Source of the DNA: Bacillota bacterium
GTDB taxonomy: Bacteria > Bacillota > Clostridia > Clostridiales > Clostridiaceae
Direction of reading: 5' to 3'
DNA length: 41,466 nt
Assembly: GCA_023435985.1 (NCBI GenBank)
Contig: JAEZKY010000161.1
Location: 1-41,466, forward strand
The notes below the pieces were generated by a model. That model was not told the DNA's origin, made no database searches, and saw nothing but the letters and a program-made list of their open reading frames with translations. The position numbers and the translations under genes are program-made. Below, piece after piece: positions 1 to 8,724 of the stretch. Each line of letters begins with the position of its first letter. Position 1 is the stretch's first letter.

Positions 1-81
1 ATCTATAATCTCTATTCTCTCATTTTCATCATAAGACAAATAATCTTTATAGGTATAAGTTTTAATTGGATCTATTAACAT
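1..81 (-). CDS. Uma2 family endonuclease (N-terminal part only)
   Basis: Only the first 27 codons lie in the window; the gene runs off the left edge. The minus strand reads ATG at 81 with a GGAGG site about 6 bases upstream, then a peptide containing TYKDYLSYDENERIEIID. The TY-x-DYL...E-R-x-EIIDG pattern is the N-terminal signature of the Uma2 (DUF820, COG4636) family, restriction-endonuclease-like proteins of the PD-(D/E)XK fold whose biological role is mostly undefined. The catalytic region is not visible. It is transcribed away from the RND genes, so it is not part of that operon. The assignment rests on a short stretch, but the motif is distinctive. Confidence 0.7.
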   Translation of the reverse strand, partial: MLIDPIKTYTYKDYLSYDENERIEIID

Positions 82-431
82 TATAAAGCCTCCTTCACTC
101 ATATTATTGACTTAGTATACATTTATTCAAACTAAAATAATACAATTCTCCTAACTAAAATAATATCATTAAAAAATACTTTTGTAATCATTTTGTAGAT
201 AAAATGGTGCTAAAAATGTCCCATTCATCTTTTGGGATATTTCATATTTTAAGAAGAAAACTATTCTAATCCGGGTACAGTTAGCATACATGTAAGAAGT
301 GATTTTATTTATACTTAACTATTTTTGTGTTAAGTTATGGAAAAATATTTATAGTTTTACAAATAATGATATACTAAAAATGAGTGAGATAATGAGTAAA
401 AATTTAGTAACATGGAATAAGGGGGAACGAA
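82..431. other. Divergent intergenic region with a 13-bp direct repeat
   Basis: No gene is visible. AACTAAAATAATA occurs twice, at 130-142 and 153-165, with a 23-bp period, in the upstream region of the Uma2 gene. A TATACT at 370-375 could be the -10 box for the RND operon, but no good -35 precedes it. Confidence 0.4.
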
Positions 432-3400
432 ATGAGTATAACTGAGATATCGGTGAAAAGACCAGCTGCCATGTGGATGGCGGTAATTTTATTCATTGGA
501 CTTGGCGTTATGGGATATAAAAGCATGGGAGCAGATTTAATGCCTTCTATGAATATTCCTGTCATATCAATAATGACAACATATAATGGCGCCAGTGCAG
601 AAGATATTAAAAAAGATGTTGTAAAACCCATTGAAGATTCAGTATCAGGAATAAGTGGTGTTGACGTTCTTAATTCTACTTCAGGGGAAGGGTCTGGTAC
701 TGTTACAATAACTTTTAAGATGAGCGCAGATATAAACACCGCATATTTAGATGTTCAAAAAGCTGTTGAACTTGCTTCAGCAAAACTTCCTAAAGAAGCA
801 GATAAACCTATTTTGTTTAAAATGGATATGAATGCAATACCTATTATGATAGTTTCGGTAAATGGTGATGCTAGTTATGAAGAGCTTTATAATCAATCTG
901 ATATTTTAAAACAAAAATTGGAAAAAATACCCGGAGTTGGAAATATATCATTGCTTGGTGCAGATAAGAAGCAATTGATGATAAAAATTGACAAAGCAAC
1001 TATGGAGTATTATGGAGTTAATGTGGATACTTTAATAGGAACCTTGCAAGCATCAAATGTTAATATACCATCTGGGGATATTAAACAAGACAATTTAGAT
1101 CAATCTGTTAGAATTATTGGCCAGTTTAATACCGTTGATGATGCAAGAAATCTTTTAATACCTGCTGGTAATGGAGTAAATATTCGTCTTGGTGACATCG
1201 CAAAAATTGATTTAGAGGTTCCGGATGCTACCGTGTTAACAAGGTTTAATAATAATAAGACTATGGCGATGATCATTGGAAAGCAAAGTGATTCAAATGT
1301 AGTAGAAGTAGCTGATTCTGTAAAAAAAGAATTAGCCGATATAAACAAGACACTTCCAAAGGGAACAGAAGTAAATATTCTAATGGATACTACTACTTTT
1401 ATTAATTCTTCACTTACTCAAATAAAACATAATCTTATAGAAGGAATTATAACTACTGCAATTGTACTTTATTTATTCTTCCGTAGTTTCCGTTCTTCTT
1501 TAGTAGTTTTAATTGCAATCCCAACATCACTGGTTGCTACGTTTTTTATGATGTATCAGATGCACTTTACCTTAAACATGTTGTCTTTGATGGGGTTATC
1601 TCTTGTTGTAGGTACTCTGGTGGATGATTCTATAGTTGTTATAGAAAATATACAGCGGCATATGGATATGGGGAAAAATCCTATAGATGCAGCAATTGAA
1701 GGACGTAGGGAAGTAGGTATGGCAGCAATAGCTATAAGTTTATGCGATGTTGTTGTATTTGCTCCAATTTCACTTGTGTCAGGTTTAGTTGGGCAGATGT
1801 TTAAGGAATTTGGACTTACAATAGTTGCAGCTACTATGTTTTCACTAATTGTATCTTTTACAATTACTCCAATGCTTTCTTCAAGGTTATTAACAAACAG
1901 AAATAATAAGGAGAGAAACGAAAAAAAAGAAAAGAATAATTTTTTGAGCAGGATAAATTTTAAAATTAATAAAATAAGTTCTAAAATCAGTAAGAGGAGC
2001 TCTAAAAGAAAATGGTCTTTTGAAAGACTAGTAGAGGCATATAAAAAGGCTCTCATATGGTCTTTAGATAACAGGAAAAAAGTTTTAGCTATAGTTATTG
2101 CCGGGGTTGTTTTTAGTGTGGCGCTTATTCCACTTGGAGTGCTAAAGTCAGAGTTTATACCTATGGCTGATCAGAGTTCATTTACCATTAATCTGAAGCT
2201 TGCACCAGGATCTACCTTAAAACAAACAGATGAGAAAGTTTCGGAAGTAGAAAAATACTTACAGGGAACAAAAGAGGTAAAAAATTATTTTTCGTTGATT
2301 GGGCATGATGGACAAGAAAGTGCAGATAAATCTATTGCTCAAATTTACGTTAATTTAGTTCCTAAGGGTGAGCGTAAAAAAAGCCAAAGTGAACTTGCAA
2401 GTGAGATTCGTGTCTTTGGTAAAAATATGTCTGGAGTAGATTTTAATGTATCAGAGTCTTCTTCATCTGGTGGCAGCAGTAAGCCTGTATCAATTAAAAT
2501 AAAAGGTGATGATTCAGATACTATAAGAGGATTATCAGATGAAGTTGAAAAGTTACTAAACACAATTCCTGGAGTCACTGATATAAGTAATTCTTCAAGT
2601 TCAAGAAGCAGTGAACTCAGGGTGAATATAGACAGCCTTGCAGCTACTCAGTACAATATTTCTACTACTAATATAGGTAGTGTTGTTAGAATGGCACTCG
2701 CAGGAACTAATGTGGGAGTGTACAGATCAAATAATGAGGAAAACGATATAACCCTTAAGTTTGAAAATGGTCAAATAAAGAGTGCTGAAGATCTTAAATC
2801 CTTGAAAGTTACAAATTCATTAGGACAGCAAATTCCACTTAGTCAAGTTGCTTCTATTCAAAATATAGATAGCGATCCTTCTATATCTAGAGAAGATAAG
2901 CAGGATATGGTTACTGTTGAAGCAAATCTTCAAGGTAGGGTACTTGGGGAAGTTACAAATGATATTAATGATAAACTAAAAGCTATTTCAGTTCCTGATG
3001 GATACAGTATAAGCTTCGGAGGGAATCAAAAAGATATGGCAGAGAGCTTTTCTTCTCTTGGACTTGCTTTATGTGCATCATTAGCTCTTGTTTATATGAT
3101 TTTAGTAGTGCTTTATGAATCATTTCTAACTCCATTTATAAGAATGATGGCTCTGCCTTGTGCTATCATAGGAGCCTTTGGGTTATTGGCTCTAACTGGG
3201 CAGACACTAAACTTAATGTCCATTATTGGATTAATTATGTTAGAAGGACTAGCATCAAAAAATGGTACATTACTTATAGATTATACCAATACTCTTATGA
3301 AGAGAGGGATGAATTTAAGAGATGCTCTTATAGAATCAGGTGCTACTAGGTTAAGGCCAATAATAATGACAAGTTCAACAATGATTGTTTCCATGTTGCC

Positions 3401-3602
3401 AGTTGCTTTATCCATGGGGGAAGGAACCGAAATGAAAAAGAGTATGGCTATAGTAATCATTGGAGGGATGGTTGCATCAACAATCCTTTCACCAATTGTA
3501 TTACCAATTATTTATACACTAATGGATGATTTAAAAGGAGCAGTATCTTTTAAAAAGAAGAAAAATCAAAACCTAGAGGGGGGAAGCACCTATGAAGTTT
3601 AA
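432..3602 (+). CDS. RND-family efflux permease (HAE1/AcrB-like)
   Basis: A 1056-residue inner-membrane, proton-driven exporter of the resistance-nodulation-division superfamily. The N-terminus (SITEISVKRPAAMWMAVILF) is the usual cytoplasmic edge plus TM1. Two large extracytoplasmic loops follow TM1 and TM7, and twelve membrane segments are expected. The proton-relay residues of AcrB have counterparts: Asp398-Asp399 in TM4 (GTLVDDSIVVIEN), Lys943 in TM10 (LASKNGTLLIDY) and an Arg in the next segment (ATRLRPIIM). A Lys/Arg-rich linker (about residues 495-540) joins the halves. The GGGGGAA site before the ATG is a good RBS. The adaptor gene overlaps its 3' end by 11 bp, so the two are translationally coupled. 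No TolC-like channel gene is nearby, as expected for a cell with one membrane. Substrate unknown; drugs or lipids are plausible. Confidence 0.93.
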   Translation: MSITEISVKRPAAMWMAVILFIGLGVMGYKSMGADLMPSMNIPVISIMTTYNGASAEDIKKDVVKPIEDSVSGISGVDVLNSTSGEGSGTVTITFKMSADINTAYLDVQKAVELASAKLPKEADKPILFKMDMNAIPIMIVSVNGDASYEELYNQSDILKQKLEKIPGVGNISLLGADKKQLMIKIDKATMEYYGVNVDTLIGTLQASNVNIPSGDIKQDNLDQSVRIIGQFNTVDDARNLLIPAGNGVNIRLGDIAKIDLEVPDATVLTRFNNNKTMAMIIGKQSDSNVVEVADSVKKELADINKTLPKGTEVNILMDTTTFINSSLTQIKHNLIEGIITTAIVLYLFFRSFRSSLVVLIAIPTSLVATFFMMYQMHFTLNMLSLMGLSLVVGTLVDDSIVVIENIQRHMDMGKNPIDAAIEGRREVGMAAIAISLCDVVVFAPISLVSGLVGQMFKEFGLTIVAATMFSLIVSFTITPMLSSRLLTNRNNKERNEKKEKNNFLSRINFKINKISSKISKRSSKRKWSFERLVEAYKKALIWSLDNRKKVLAIVIAGVVFSVALIPLGVLKSEFIPMADQSSFTINLKLAPGSTLKQTDEKVSEVEKYLQGTKEVKNYFSLIGHDGQESADKSIAQIYVNLVPKGERKKSQSELASEIRVFGKNMSGVDFNVSESSSSGGSSKPVSIKIKGDDSDTIRGLSDEVEKLLNTIPGVTDISNSSSSRSSELRVNIDSLAATQYNISTTNIGSVVRMALAGTNVGVYRSNNEENDITLKFENGQIKSAEDLKSLKVTNSLGQQIPLSQVASIQNIDSDPSISREDKQDMVTVEANLQGRVLGEVTNDINDKLKAISVPDGYSISFGGNQKDMAESFSSLGLALCASLALVYMILVVLYESFLTPFIRMMALPCAIIGAFGLLALTGQTLNLMSIIGLIMLEGLASKNGTLLIDYTNTLMKRGMNLRDALIESGATRLRPIIMTSSTMIVSMLPVALSMGEGTEMKKSMAIVIIGGMVASTILSPIVLPIIYTLMDDLKGAVSFKKKKNQNLEGGSTYEV

Positions 3603-4845
3603 GGGTTTAAAGAAAAATAAAAAGCTTTTAATAATAGGCATAGTTTTAGTGGTTGTTGTGATCATAATAATTTCTATCCTTGCTAAAAAGAAACCTGTAG
3701 AAGTAATGCAAGAGGTTAAAAATGTGAAAACGGAAAAAATAACAACTGGAACAATTTCTACAAGTGTAGAATATGCAAGTAACTTAAAACCTGAAAAAGA
3801 GGTAGTAGTTTTACCGAAAACAGGAGGGAGAGTTGCGACTGTAGATGTAAATGTTGGAGACAAAGTTAGCGTAGGACAGACATTATTCACATTGGACACT
3901 ACAGATTATACAGCACAACTCCAGCAGGCTGAGGCTGGAGTGAGTGCAGCTAGTGCTAACTTAGAAAAAACTAGCGACTCAGGGTTTACGCAGCAATTAT
4001 TGCAAGCGGAGCAGCTAGTAGGAAAGTTGCAAATTCAATATAATACTACAAAAGACAGCTATGACAGAACACAAGCTTTGTATTCAGCACAAGCAGCATC
4101 TAAAAAAGATTTGGATGATGCAAAATCCCAATATGATTCTATAACTATCGACTTAAAAAACGCGCAAGATAGTTTAGAACTATTAAAGAGTAAGTCAGGG
4201 CCTGAGGCCACAAAGGCAGCAGAAGCATCAGTTGAACAAGCTCAGGCAGGAGTTGATATTATACAAAATCAAATAAATAATTCTACCATTACAGCACCAA
4301 TAGCTGGAGTTGTATCAGAAAAAGCTGTAGAAGTAGGGCAGCTTGCTAGCACCCAATCAGGTTCTGTTACTGTTATAGATGATAGTAGTTTAAATGCAGA
4401 AATAAATATTCCTGACAAAATGCTTGAGAGAATACAAGTAGGACTATCTGTACCAGTTACTATAAATGCATTACCAGATGCACAAATAGTTGGAGTAATA
4501 GACAATATCAGTCCAAACACAAGCTCTAAAAACAACTTTTATGTTGTAAAAGTTAAAATTGATAACTATAATGCTGATATAAAAGCAGGTATGTTTGCTA
4601 AAATATCTCTACCAGCTGAAAAGAAGGACAACATTCTAATGGTTCCAAATGAAACAATTAAAATGGAGAATGGCGTAAATTATCTTTATACAGTTGATAA
4701 TGGTGATGTTAAAAAGATAGCCGTTGAAACTGGAATTTCAGATGAGAAATTTACAGAAGTAACAGGCGAAGTGCAAGAAGGTTTGGATGTCATTACTGAA
4801 GGGCAAAATTTATTAAGTGATGGAGAAAAAGTAAATTTGGTATAA
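3592..4845 (+). CDS. RND efflux adaptor (membrane fusion protein, HlyD/AcrA type)
   Basis: This 417-residue protein has an N-terminal membrane anchor (about 11-30, LLIIGIVLVVVVIIIISILA), then a biotinyl-lipoyl-like half-motif (VVVLPKTGGRVATVDVNVGDKVSVGQTLFTLD, about 68-100), an Ala/Gln/Lys-rich alpha-helical hairpin (about 105-215), the second lipoyl half (STITAPIAGVVSEKAVEVGQL) and C-terminal beta-barrel and membrane-proximal domains. This is the complete order for periplasmic adaptor subunits. The start overlaps the end of the permease gene by 11 bp, with GGGGGGAAGC just upstream, so both are made from one mRNA. In a monoderm the adaptor presumably assists the permease at the outer face of the membrane rather than docking to an outer-membrane duct. 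Permease-before-adaptor is the reverse of the acrAB order but occurs in Firmicutes. Confidence 0.9.
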   Translation: MKFKGLKKNKKLLIIGIVLVVVVIIIISILAKKKPVEVMQEVKNVKTEKITTGTISTSVEYASNLKPEKEVVVLPKTGGRVATVDVNVGDKVSVGQTLFTLDTTDYTAQLQQAEAGVSAASANLEKTSDSGFTQQLLQAEQLVGKLQIQYNTTKDSYDRTQALYSAQAASKKDLDDAKSQYDSITIDLKNAQDSLELLKSKSGPEATKAAEASVEQAQAGVDIIQNQINNSTITAPIAGVVSEKAVEVGQLASTQSGSVTVIDDSSLNAEINIPDKMLERIQVGLSVPVTINALPDAQIVGVIDNISPNTSSKNNFYVVKVKIDNYNADIKAGMFAKISLPAEKKDNILMVPNETIKMENGVNYLYTVDNGDVKKIAVETGISDEKFTEVTGEVQEGLDVITEGQNLLSDGEKVNLV

Positions 4846-4947
4846 TAAAGTAGCGATTTGTAAAACAAACTTCCATATAATATTTTATCTAAAAATATTC
4901 ATTGAAAACTAATTATAATCGGACTTTAGAATTAGGAGGATTAATCT

Positions 4948-5286
4948 ATGGCTGGGTTTCAAATGATTTTTTTTCTTATTCTTGCTTTTGTAGTTTTTCT
5001 AAGCATAAGCAGATATATTAAAAATGAAAATTCGCCAATAATATCTACAAAAGCACAGCTTATTAAGAAGAAAAAGAATGTGCATACAAACACAGATAGT
5101 AATGGAGTAATGACAATCAATGAAACCTTGATTTTAAAATTTGAATTAGATACTGGAAGTGAAATGGAGTTTACAGTTGGAAGACGTGTTTATAGAAACA
5201 TGCCAGAATATGAATGGGGGACTTTAACTTTTCAAGGGACACGCTTTCTTAAATTTGATTCAGCAAATGGAGTAGTTGAAAGATAG
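4948..5286 (+). CDS. DUF2500 domain protein
   Basis: A 112-residue protein with one N-terminal membrane helix (about 5-22, IFFLILAFVVFLSIS), then a small all-beta domain. The pattern NSPIISTKAQLIKKK...TLILKFELDTGSEMEFTVGRRVY...GTLTFQGTRFLKFD is that of the DUF2500 family, single-pass proteins of about 110-130 residues with the domain outside the membrane. An AGGAGG site lies 8 bases before the ATG. It follows the RND adaptor by 102 bp on the same strand, without an obvious terminator between, so it may be cotranscribed. Function is unknown for the family. Confidence 0.82.
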   Translation: MAGFQMIFFLILAFVVFLSISRYIKNENSPIISTKAQLIKKKKNVHTNTDSNGVMTINETLILKFELDTGSEMEFTVGRRVYRNMPEYEWGTLTFQGTRFLKFDSANGVVER

Positions 5287-5386
5287 TACTTGTATAAAGC
5301 TATATTAGTATTATAGCATGCAGCTAGGGATAACAGCAGTCTCCGCGTCACTATGGCAAAGTAAATTGTATATATTCAATGAAAAA

Positions 5387-5418
5387 CCTTCAGAGTTTTA
5401 TTTACCTGAAGGCTTTTT
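5387..5418 (+). terminator. Intrinsic terminator after DUF2500 gene
   Basis: CCTTCAG (5387-5393) pairs with CTGAAGG (5406-5412), followed by C and five T. It closes the RND/DUF2500 transcription unit. Confidence 0.7.
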
Positions 5419-5466
5419 GAATTTTTATTACCATATCGACAAAGAATATCGTTTGATTTACTATTA

Positions 5467-5541
5467 GTGTATAATAAGAGTAAATTCAAAGAAGCATTAG
5501 ATAATTTCAATAAATATTTAAATGATTTACATAAAGATTAA
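5467..5541 (+). pseudogene. Possible C-terminal remnant of a TPR-like protein
   Basis: An open stretch ends in YNKSKFKEALDNFNKYLNDL, which has the helix-turn-helix spacing of a tetratricopeptide unit (E-AL-x-x-F-x-x-YL). It has no convincing start or RBS and sits just after a terminator, so it is read as a decayed 3' end. Too short for certainty. Confidence 0.25.
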
Positions 5542-5549
5542 AGCCTAGA

Positions 5550-5576
5550 TTAATAAAGCCTTAAGGTTTTTATAAA
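5550..5576 (+). promoter_or_regulatory. Candidate VanR operator upstream of vanR (degenerate)
   Basis: Three half-sites at an 11-bp period: TTAAT (5550), TTAAG (5561), ATAAA (5572). Two of the three have one mismatch from the TTAAG/ATAAG half-site seen at 7458-7484 and 10313-10339. The site ends 75 bp before the vanR start, a position fitting autoregulation. Confidence 0.5.
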
Positions 5577-5651
5577 GAATTTATTATGATATGAATTTTT
5601 GTTTTGCAGCACTATAATAATGGCGTTAATCAGGTAGAAGGGATAAAACTT

Positions 5652-6350
5652 ATGAGTATTAATATTTTGGTTGTAGATGATGAACAGTCCATAGCGGACT
5701 TAATTGAAGTTTATTTGAAAAATGAAGGTTTTACAATATACAAATTTTATAACGGTCAAGATGCGCTAGGGTGTGTTGAGTCGGAGCAGTTAGAGCTTGC
5801 AATACTTGATGTCATGTTGCCAGATATTGATGGTTTTACTCTCTGTCAGAAAATTAGGGAAAAATATAATTTCCCAATTATCATGCTGACAGCTAAGGAA
5901 GAAGAAATTGATAAGATTACTGGGCTGACATTAGGTGCAGATGACTATATAACTAAGCCGTTTCGCCCTTTGGAACTTGTTGCCCGTATAAAGGCACAGC
6001 TTCGTAGATTTACAAAATATAATTCTGCGGAGCCGAACCGGGAAGAACACTTGATTGCCTTTTCAGGTTTGATATTAGACATGGATACCCATGAATGCAC
6101 GCTAAATGAAAAAAAGATATCTCTAACGCCTACAGAGTTTTCAATTCTTTGGGTTCTCTGCTCCAATCGCGGACGGGTGGTAAGTTCGGAAGAATTGTTC
6201 CATGAGGTATGGGGAGATAAGTATTTCACTAACAGCAATAATACTGTAATGGTTCATATCAGGCATCTAAGAGAAAAAATGCACGACAGTACAGAACATC
6301 CTAAATATATCAAAACGGTATGGGGGGTTGGCTATAAAATTGAAAAGTGA
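5652..6350 (+). CDS. vanR: VanR-like OmpR-family response regulator
   Basis: A 232-residue response regulator. Receiver domain: acidic pocket Asp9-Asp10, phospho-acceptor Asp53 (LAILDVMLP), Thr80 and Lys102 (DDYITKPF). The C-terminal winged helix (about 135-232) ends KYIKTVWGVGYKIEK. Length and sequence closely follow the VanR group of glycopeptide-resistance clusters, including CQKIR, KITGLTLGADDYITKPFRPLELVARIKAQLRR and LTPTEFSILW. An in-frame TTG at 5604 would add 16 residues, but the ATG at 5652 has AGAAGGGA upstream and matches the family N-terminus, so it is used here. vanS overlaps the 3' end by 23 bp. Codon use is somewhat richer in G+C than the flanking genes, which may point to transfer. 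There are no vanH/A/X ligase genes in the window, so this is probably a wall-stress or peptidoglycan-modification regulator rather than a resistance operon. Confidence 0.88.
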   Translation: MSINILVVDDEQSIADLIEVYLKNEGFTIYKFYNGQDALGCVESEQLELAILDVMLPDIDGFTLCQKIREKYNFPIIMLTAKEEEIDKITGLTLGADDYITKPFRPLELVARIKAQLRRFTKYNSAEPNREEHLIAFSGLILDMDTHECTLNEKKISLTPTEFSILWVLCSNRGRVVSSEELFHEVWGDKYFTNSNNTVMVHIRHLREKMHDSTEHPKYIKTVWGVGYKIEK

Positions 6351-7461
6351 GAGAAATAATGACTATTCTAAGTTAAAAAGAAAGGTATTTTCTCAAATGC
6401 TTCTGATTACATTGGCCGCTGCCGTGACTGTTTATCTATTGCGCTATATTCTGCGTGGACAGATTGGAAATCGTATTGTTCGATTTTTAGTGAGCGTTTT
6501 TAATTTTGACAATTCGGACGCACAGATAATATATCAACTTGTAATTCGCAACAATATGGATATAATCCTTTTTGTTGTAATTATAATATTTTTAGTTATA
6601 TTTTTTCTATTTTCTATTTCATCTTGGTTTACAAAATATTTTGATGAAGTCAGCGCCGGAATGGATAGACTTGTAGAGGAATCAGATGATGAAATTACAT
6701 TATCGCCAGAATTGGATTTTATGGAAAATAAGTTAAATCAGATAAAAAACAATTTGGAAAAGCAAAAGAAGGCTGCGCTTGATGCGGAGCAGCGTAAGAA
6801 TGATTTGGTAGTTTACTTGGCTCATGATATAAAGACACCTTTAACATCTGTTATAGGATATTTGAGTCTTCTGGATGAAGCTTCTGATATGCCACTTGAG
6901 CAGAAGGCAAAATATGTGGGTATTACCTTAGAAAAAGCTTATCGATTAGAGCAGCTTATAAATGAGTTTTTTGAAATTACAAGATTTAATCTTCAAACTA
7001 TTATTTTGAATAAAGAAAAAATCAATTTACTGTTCATGCTCCAGCAGATGGCAGATGAATTTTATCCAATGCTGGCTCCACAGGAAAAACAGGTATCCGT
7101 CAATGTGCCTGACGGCTTCACACTGTTGGGCGATGCAGACAAACTGGCTCGTGTGTTTAATAACATCCTGAAAAATGCCATAGCCTACAGTTATGAAAAC
7201 AGCGTCATTGACATTTCTGCGCAGCAGCAGGATAAAAATATTGTTATAACTTTTACTAATGAAGGTAATCCTATCCCGCCGGCAAAGCTTGAAACTATTT
7301 TTGAAAAATTTTACCGATTAGATTCGGCACGTTCAACAAACACCGGTGGAGCAGGGTTAGGTTTGGCAATCGCACAAGAAATTATCATGGCACACAATGG
7401 AACAATCTCTGTGGAAAGCAACACAGAACATACTACATTTACAGTAAAGCTTCCATCATAA
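6328..7461 (+). CDS. vanS: VanS-like sensor histidine kinase
   Basis: A 377-residue sensor kinase. Two membrane helices (about 22-40 and 78-99) flank a short extracellular loop of about 35 residues, as in VanS, then a HAMP-like linker (FDEVSAGMDRLVEE). The H-box is LAHDIKTPLTSVIGYLSLLDEA with phospho-acceptor His166, followed by the N-box (ARVFNNILKNAIAYS), F-box (FEKFYRLD) and G-box (GGAGLGLAIA). The start is TTG within the end of vanR (TTGGCTATAAAATTG, after a run of G), mirroring the TTG start and the MVIKLK-type opening known for VanS. It phosphorylates the adjacent VanR in response to a wall signal; the short loop suggests sensing in or at the membrane. The stop codon overlaps the operator at 7458-7484. 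Confidence 0.88.
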   Translation: MAIKLKSERNNDYSKLKRKVFSQMLLITLAAAVTVYLLRYILRGQIGNRIVRFLVSVFNFDNSDAQIIYQLVIRNNMDIILFVVIIIFLVIFFLFSISSWFTKYFDEVSAGMDRLVEESDDEITLSPELDFMENKLNQIKNNLEKQKKAALDAEQRKNDLVVYLAHDIKTPLTSVIGYLSLLDEASDMPLEQKAKYVGITLEKAYRLEQLINEFFEITRFNLQTIILNKEKINLLFMLQQMADEFYPMLAPQEKQVSVNVPDGFTLLGDADKLARVFNNILKNAIAYSYENSVIDISAQQQDKNIVITFTNEGNPIPPAKLETIFEKFYRLDSARSTNTGGAGLGLAIAQEIIMAHNGTISVESNTEHTTFTVKLPS

Positions 7462-7484
7462 GAAAATCTTAAGAAGTTCATAAG
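7458..7484 (+). promoter_or_regulatory. Candidate VanR operator before the D,D-carboxypeptidase gene
   Basis: Half-sites ATAAG (7458), TTAAG (7469) and ATAAG (7480) repeat at exactly 11 bp, one helical turn, as OmpR-family dimers usually require. The core TTAAGAAGTTCATAAG differs by one base from the site at 10324-10339. The site overlaps the vanS stop and lies 70 bp before the carboxypeptidase start. Confidence 0.65.
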
Positions 7485-7505
7485 ATGGAATTCCAACTTA
7501 GCTCT

Positions 7506-7540
7506 TTATTCTGTGTTTAAATAATATCAGCACAGAATAA
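7506..7540 (+). promoter_or_regulatory. Inverted repeat in the leader of the carboxypeptidase gene
   Basis: TTATTCTGTG (7506-7515) and CACAGAATAA (7531-7540) are perfect 10-base arms around a 15-base spacer. No T-run follows, so it is not a terminator. It may be a leader hairpin or a second operator lying between the VanR-type site and the RBS GGGG at 7541. Confidence 0.5.
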
Positions 7541-7554
7541 GGGGTTGTTTTATT

Positions 7555-8508
7555 ATGGTACGAAAATTAAAAAAGAAAAAGTCAAAAATACTAATATATG
7601 CAGCAGTTCTGATAATGGTTGGAATTGCAGCTTTTGTTTATAAATACATTATTGTTTCAGGATATGAGCGCATCTTTGGGATAGAATATGACGATAAAAC
7701 CACATCGGATTCCTCTGTTTCAATATCTCCCGATAAACTGAGCAGTCCTAATGTGATTTTGATCCGTTTAAAAGATCAAGCCGTCCTAATGCAGAAAAAT
7801 AGTGAAGAAAAAATCTATCCTGCTTCTTTGACTAAAATGATGACAGTCATTGTTGCCATAGAAAGTTTACATAATACGAAGGAAGAAATTAAACTGGCCA
7901 ATTCCACGTTTCAGGGTCTGTACGGAGCAGATGCATCAATGGCAGGTTTTAAGCCAGGTGAGCAGGTTAAGGCAATCGACCTGTTATATGGGGCAATGCT
8001 GCCAAGCGGTGCGGAGTGCTGTATTGGGCTTGCTGATCAAATTGCGGGATCAGAGCAGAATTTTGTAAAAATGATGAATAAAAAGGCAGCTGATCTTGGT
8101 ATGAAAAATACTCATTTTGAAAATGTCACTGGGCTTCAAAATGAAGATCATTATACAACAGTCAAAGATCTGTCTATTCTTCTAAGCTATGCATTGAAAA
8201 ATGATACCTTCAGAGAAATTTTTACTTCATCTCGTCATTCCACAGCACCTACGAATAAGCATCCTCGCGGGATAACCTTTAACAGTACGATGTTTGAAGA
8301 ACTCAATAATCAAAACATTGTTGGCGGAGAAATTTTAGGAGGAAAAACTGGATATACCGATGAAGCTGGCCTATGTCTTGCGAGTCTCGCAAAAGTGGGT
8401 AAACAGGAATATATTATGATTTCAGCTGGCGCAAAAGGAGATCACCATTCGCAGCAGTATAATATTACCGATGCATTAGTTGTATACAACAGTATTGATA
8501 AAGGATAA
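7555..8508 (+). CDS. Membrane-anchored D-alanyl-D-alanine carboxypeptidase (S11, PBP5-like)
   Basis: A 317-residue protein with an N-terminal membrane anchor (about 13-30) preceded by many Lys. It removes the terminal D-Ala from peptidoglycan pentapeptides outside the cell. The S11 motifs are clear: Ser91-Leu-Thr-Lys94 (nucleophile and general base) and Lys264-Thr-Gly266. The middle motif reads Ser151-Gly-Ala-Glu where the classic form is Ser-x-Asn; SGAE-type versions occur in clostridial relatives, so activity is still likely. The C-terminal beta domain of PBP5 is missing. The gene follows vanS by 93 bp behind a triple VanR-like site, so it is probably under VanRS control. It plays the part that VanY-type enzymes play in van clusters, lowering the amount of D-Ala-D-Ala, though VanY is usually a zinc enzyme. 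Confidence 0.88.
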   Translation: MVRKLKKKKSKILIYAAVLIMVGIAAFVYKYIIVSGYERIFGIEYDDKTTSDSSVSISPDKLSSPNVILIRLKDQAVLMQKNSEEKIYPASLTKMMTVIVAIESLHNTKEEIKLANSTFQGLYGADASMAGFKPGEQVKAIDLLYGAMLPSGAECCIGLADQIAGSEQNFVKMMNKKAADLGMKNTHFENVTGLQNEDHYTTVKDLSILLSYALKNDTFREIFTSSRHSTAPTNKHPRGITFNSTMFEELNNQNIVGGEILGGKTGYTDEAGLCLASLAKVGKQEYIMISAGAKGDHHSQQYNITDALVVYNSIDKG

Positions 8509-8623
8509 AGTCTTTCAACATCAACACACGTTGGTATTGCTTTATTAATAACGCTCTATTAAGAAAATTTATGCATGCTTATGGAGATTAATAACCAAAG
8601 TATAATAGTCTATTTAATAAAAG

Positions 8624-8662
8624 CATTCTTCCATGAATATTGATATTAGGAAGAATGTTTTT
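8624..8662. terminator. Bidirectional terminator between convergent genes
   Basis: CATTCTTCC (8624-8632) pairs with GGAAGAATG (8649-8657), followed by T5 on the plus strand; on the minus strand the stem is followed by CTTTTATT. It separates the carboxypeptidase gene from the convergent TetR gene. Confidence 0.8.
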
Positions 8663-8724
8663 AACTATTTGCTGAGTTATGATAAAAAGAAAACGAAAGC
8701 ATTAAAAGTCTCTCTATAATTCTA

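Noticed and set aside
1556..2056. A 166-codon minus-strand frame inside the RND permease gene
   Set aside because: Antisense shadow of hydrophobic codons; its sequence is Leu/Ile/Phe-rich without domain features, and no RBS is seen.
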